This document shows, piece after piece, positions 61,430 to 64,000 of a stretch of DNA of 64,000 nt; the first letter of the stretch is position 1, and each line of letters opens with the position of its first letter. Position numbers and translations under genes: made by a program. Under the pieces are notes generated by a model, which was given only the letters and a program-made list of their open reading frames with translations, searched no databases and had not been told where the DNA came from. The stretch is from Adiantum capillus-veneris (Eukaryota > Streptophyta > Polypodiopsida > Polypodiales > Pteridaceae): assembly GCA_014529385.2 (NCBI GenBank), contig CM043965.1, positions 18,376,412 through 18,440,411 of the forward strand, written 5' to 3'.

Positions 61430-62760
61430 GGTTACTAAGGTGACGTTAAATACTTTAGCAAGGGGAACAAAGTTTTGGCCATAGTGTTAAACAATATGGG
61501 AACACATCTATTAATAAATGGGAGGGAACTCTAATCTATAGATTGGGACCAAAGCCTTTGCAATGCCAAGAACCATGACTTTTTGGAAGAGTGTTGACTA
61601 TAATAACCTTACTTGTCATCAAGAGGCCTTCCACTAATTGTTTATTTACAATGATGATAATCAAAGGGATTGGTTTGCCAACACCATACTACCTCAACTT
61701 AGGATAAGGCTAGGCCTAAAGAATATGTACTATTACTTGGAAACGTGTCACAAATGTTCCGGATTGCTGAGATTTTTAAGAAGCTTGAAGCACTTGCAGC
61801 CATTATAGGCAAAGAGAGACTAGATAATAACTATAGACCACAATGTTGTATGAGAGGCCTAAGAGAATATCCAGTTATGAGAGTTAAAAGAGTACCTAGA
61901 GAGTTAGCCCCAAAGAGTCAATAATGTTGTAAGAATCCGAGGATTCCAACAAACTAAGGGAACCAAATACAGTTTCATTAGAGGACTCCAAAGAACAAAG
62001 GGAATCAAATGATAGTGCATCTCACTGTTCTGACAAAGCAAGGAAATCAGCTGATGGTTCATCAGAGAATTTTGATAATTAATATTGAAATGCCAGCGGA
62101 CAGGGGAGGCCAGCAAGGCTACCAACAGGTCCCAGAGCACAAGAAAAGAATATAAAGGGAATCAACTTGTAGATCATAGAATTTCAAAGAGCTAGATTGA
62201 GGTGCCAAGGACAGGTGAGGTCAGCAGGGCTACCAATAGGTCATGGGGCATAGAAAAAAAGAATAGAAAGATAAGCTACCTCAAAATCCCAAAAGTCCAA
62301 CTTCCATGTTTCCCAAAAAAGAAAGCTATGTATATACTCTTGGTATGAATTTAGAGGAGTATGCAAACAAGGTCAAGAAAATACATATGCTTGCCTAGGA
62401 TCTAATCCCCAACATCAACAAAAAATGTTTGGGGGTGCTGCATCGGACCTGTAGCATAGCAATAACTGTTCAAACATAAATATCTATTGAGGTTGTAATT
62501 GACATGTCTAATGTATGGAAGCAATTGTGCAAATGAATGTGGGAGAAAAACACAAATGCCAAATGATATCATATAACCACCTTACTTATGCATGAGAGGA
62601 TCAAATCTCTAACATGCATGGATACATGATCTCTAGCCTAGACTCAATAAAAGAGGACACAAAAAACCTAAATAATACTCGTGAATATTGAATGTCAATT
62701 GGTTATTGAAAAGTCCTGAGTACACTTTTGTGTGGTGATATCTTAGTATCTACTTGTGCC
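61430..62760 (+). pseudogene. possible copia gag relic and Ser-rich coding remnant
   Basis: Broken plus-strand frames include LGNVSQMFRIAEIFKKLEAL (~61,738-61,797) and, at 61,933-62,083, a stop-free Ser/Glu/Lys-rich stretch (REPNTVSLEDSKEQRESNDS) with imperfect ~14-codon repeats. Near 62,510-62,640 short pieces (VWKQLC, HERIKSLTCMD) are spaced as in copia gag. The link to the primer site at 61,198 is by position only. A weak call. Confidence 0.35.
62045..62274. repeat. 115-bp degenerate tandem duplication
   Basis: Copies begin AATCAGCTGATGG (62,045) and AATCAACTTGTAG (62,160). Shared blocks include GGACAGG and AGGCTACCAACAGG/AGGGCTACCAATAGG. Confidence 0.8.
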
Positions 62761-64000
62761 TTGTTCTCCAAGATCATTTCTACCAAAGTAAATATCTCTT
62801 TCATGTGAAGTACACATCACTTTTTTTTTCATGAGTGAACTACATGAGCTTATGTGTCTAGGATGCCATGAAACTTTAGTTGGTCCTTTAGTCATCTAGC
62901 ACACTAAGATACACCCTAGGTGTGATTGTTCTTCAATTTGGCCCTCAGTGACCAAGATACATACAATTTGTAAAAATATTCGTGCGTGATTGTGAGTTGA
63001 GTTTTGTTCTGTCACTATGCGCTACATTCTTTTTTTCCAAAAAAGAATGTTGACTCATTTCACCCCATAAATACACCACAAACTTGAATTAATCACACCA
63101 AAGAAAGATATATAGATCATCTATACATACTTAAATTTGTTTTGCCACATATTTGATATGAATCTTGGCAACTCTTTCTTTGAGGAAGAAAATAGATTCT
63201 TGGCAAGGCACTCCTACTTTATCAACCTCAAGCTTATGCAAAGAGCTCGCTACAAGAATGTCATAGCCACATACAAATTTTGCAACAATAGAATTGACAT
63301 TACAAATCAAAAATCAAACCACAAATAAAGCCAAAGGACAAGCTATATGAAATAATTCCCAGTGTAATGCTAGTCACCGAAAGGTGTATTTAAATTGTCA
63401 TTGTGTGGCTTCATACTTGAAAAGGACTCAACTATGCTACACCAACAATAACAGCAAGAGTTTGAATTTCATGAAGAGATTTAAAATAATTTATACATGT
63501 TAACACTAGTCTCTTTCCAAGCCAAAAGTAAGGAAATATACCTTTGAATACTTGCCACCATGTAGATTTGCCTTTCTATAACATAATTATTTTGTTTGCT
63601 ACCTCTGGAATAATCTAACTAAAGTCTTCTTTGACATATGCATTGTATTATTCATCAATGTGGGGAAAGCATAGTAGATGGTATGCATGTGAGTAGGGAA
63701 ATCAAAATAGTCCAACAAAGAGGGCAAAAAATCAAAGTCAGTCACTTCCAATCATTGAGCCCCTAAAAGTAAATTTTGAGATTATTCTAATTTCAGTATC
63801 TCAAACTTTAATTATATGCAATAAAAAGTATTAGCTCATCTACTCATCCATTAAAAATATAAAAAACATCGAATAATAATTGCTCAAAACAACAAAATGT
63901 GTGAAGGTTGATTTATAATACCAAATTGTTATTCTATTCACATTCCATAACAATGGTATAGAGTTTATTGACCAAGGTGGTATAGAGTTTGTGGACATTA
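62761..64000. other. AT-rich sequence with no recognisable feature
   Basis: Only short frames; a direct GGTATAGAGTTT repeat at the right edge (63,955 and 63,980). Nothing supportable. Confidence 0.5.

Overview
This window looks like nuclear DNA of a land plant with a large, repeat-rich genome. The evidence is Ty3/gypsy and Ty1/copia LTR retrotransposons of plant type, a plant-type LINE, a PPR (DYW/PLS-like) relic, a DEAH-box helicase relic, and an intron-bearing gene relic with clean GT-AG junctions. I see no bacterial operons, rRNA, tRNA or CRISPR. A non-flowering vascular plant would fit, but the sequence alone does not prove it. Almost no reading frame is intact; most of the window is decaying mobile DNA threaded by unusually long (GA/CT)n arrays.

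Layout: 1-~5.9 kb, 5' half (gag, leader, tRNA-Asp primer site, 5' LTR) of a minus-strand Athila/Tat-like gypsy element. 5.9-6.9 kb, compound microsatellites. 6.9-12.1 kb and 19.9-21.0 kb, one decayed multi-exon plus-strand gene. It carries in order a DUF8039-like segment, a ParB-like segment with a GNHR motif, an acidic/Pro-Ser linker, a beta-class amino-methyltransferase-like segment, and, across a 7.8-kb retrotransposon insertion, an FCP1/NIF-like HAD phosphatase segment. 12,111-19,938 is that inserted element: complete, minus strand, ~2.58-kb LTRs, gag plus a long unknown ORF, no pol. 21.2-22.6 kb, GA arrays and a minus-strand DEAH-helicase fragment. 24.2-29.3 kb, an unknown acidic minus-strand coding remnant interrupted by a 3.2-kb gag-only copia-type element (25,910-29,074). 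31.2-35.8 kb, a plus-strand LINE. 36.4-45.1 kb, a minus-strand Tat-like gypsy element with two RNase H domains. 45.1-50.8 kb, no recognisable gene. 50,882-56,399, a complete plus-strand Tnt1/Tork-like copia element with 192-bp LTRs and a GAGAG target duplication. 58.3-59.1 kb, a minus-strand PPR relic. 59.3-60.1 kb, a minus-strand gypsy integrase fragment. 60.4-62.8 kb, a possible plus-strand copia relic.

The most interesting content is the decayed intron-bearing gene at 6.9-21.0 kb. A ParB-like fold followed by an N6/N4-type DNA methyltransferase is an architecture familiar from phages and bacteria, and here it sits in spliced plant nuclear sequence beside an FCP1-like phosphatase. The second is the pol-less LTR element that interrupts it: it carries a long undescribed ORF running through its own polypurine tract and shares a primer-binding site with the Tat-like element 26 kb away, which suggests a non-autonomous/helper relationship. 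All function statements are by reading motifs; no database search was possible.
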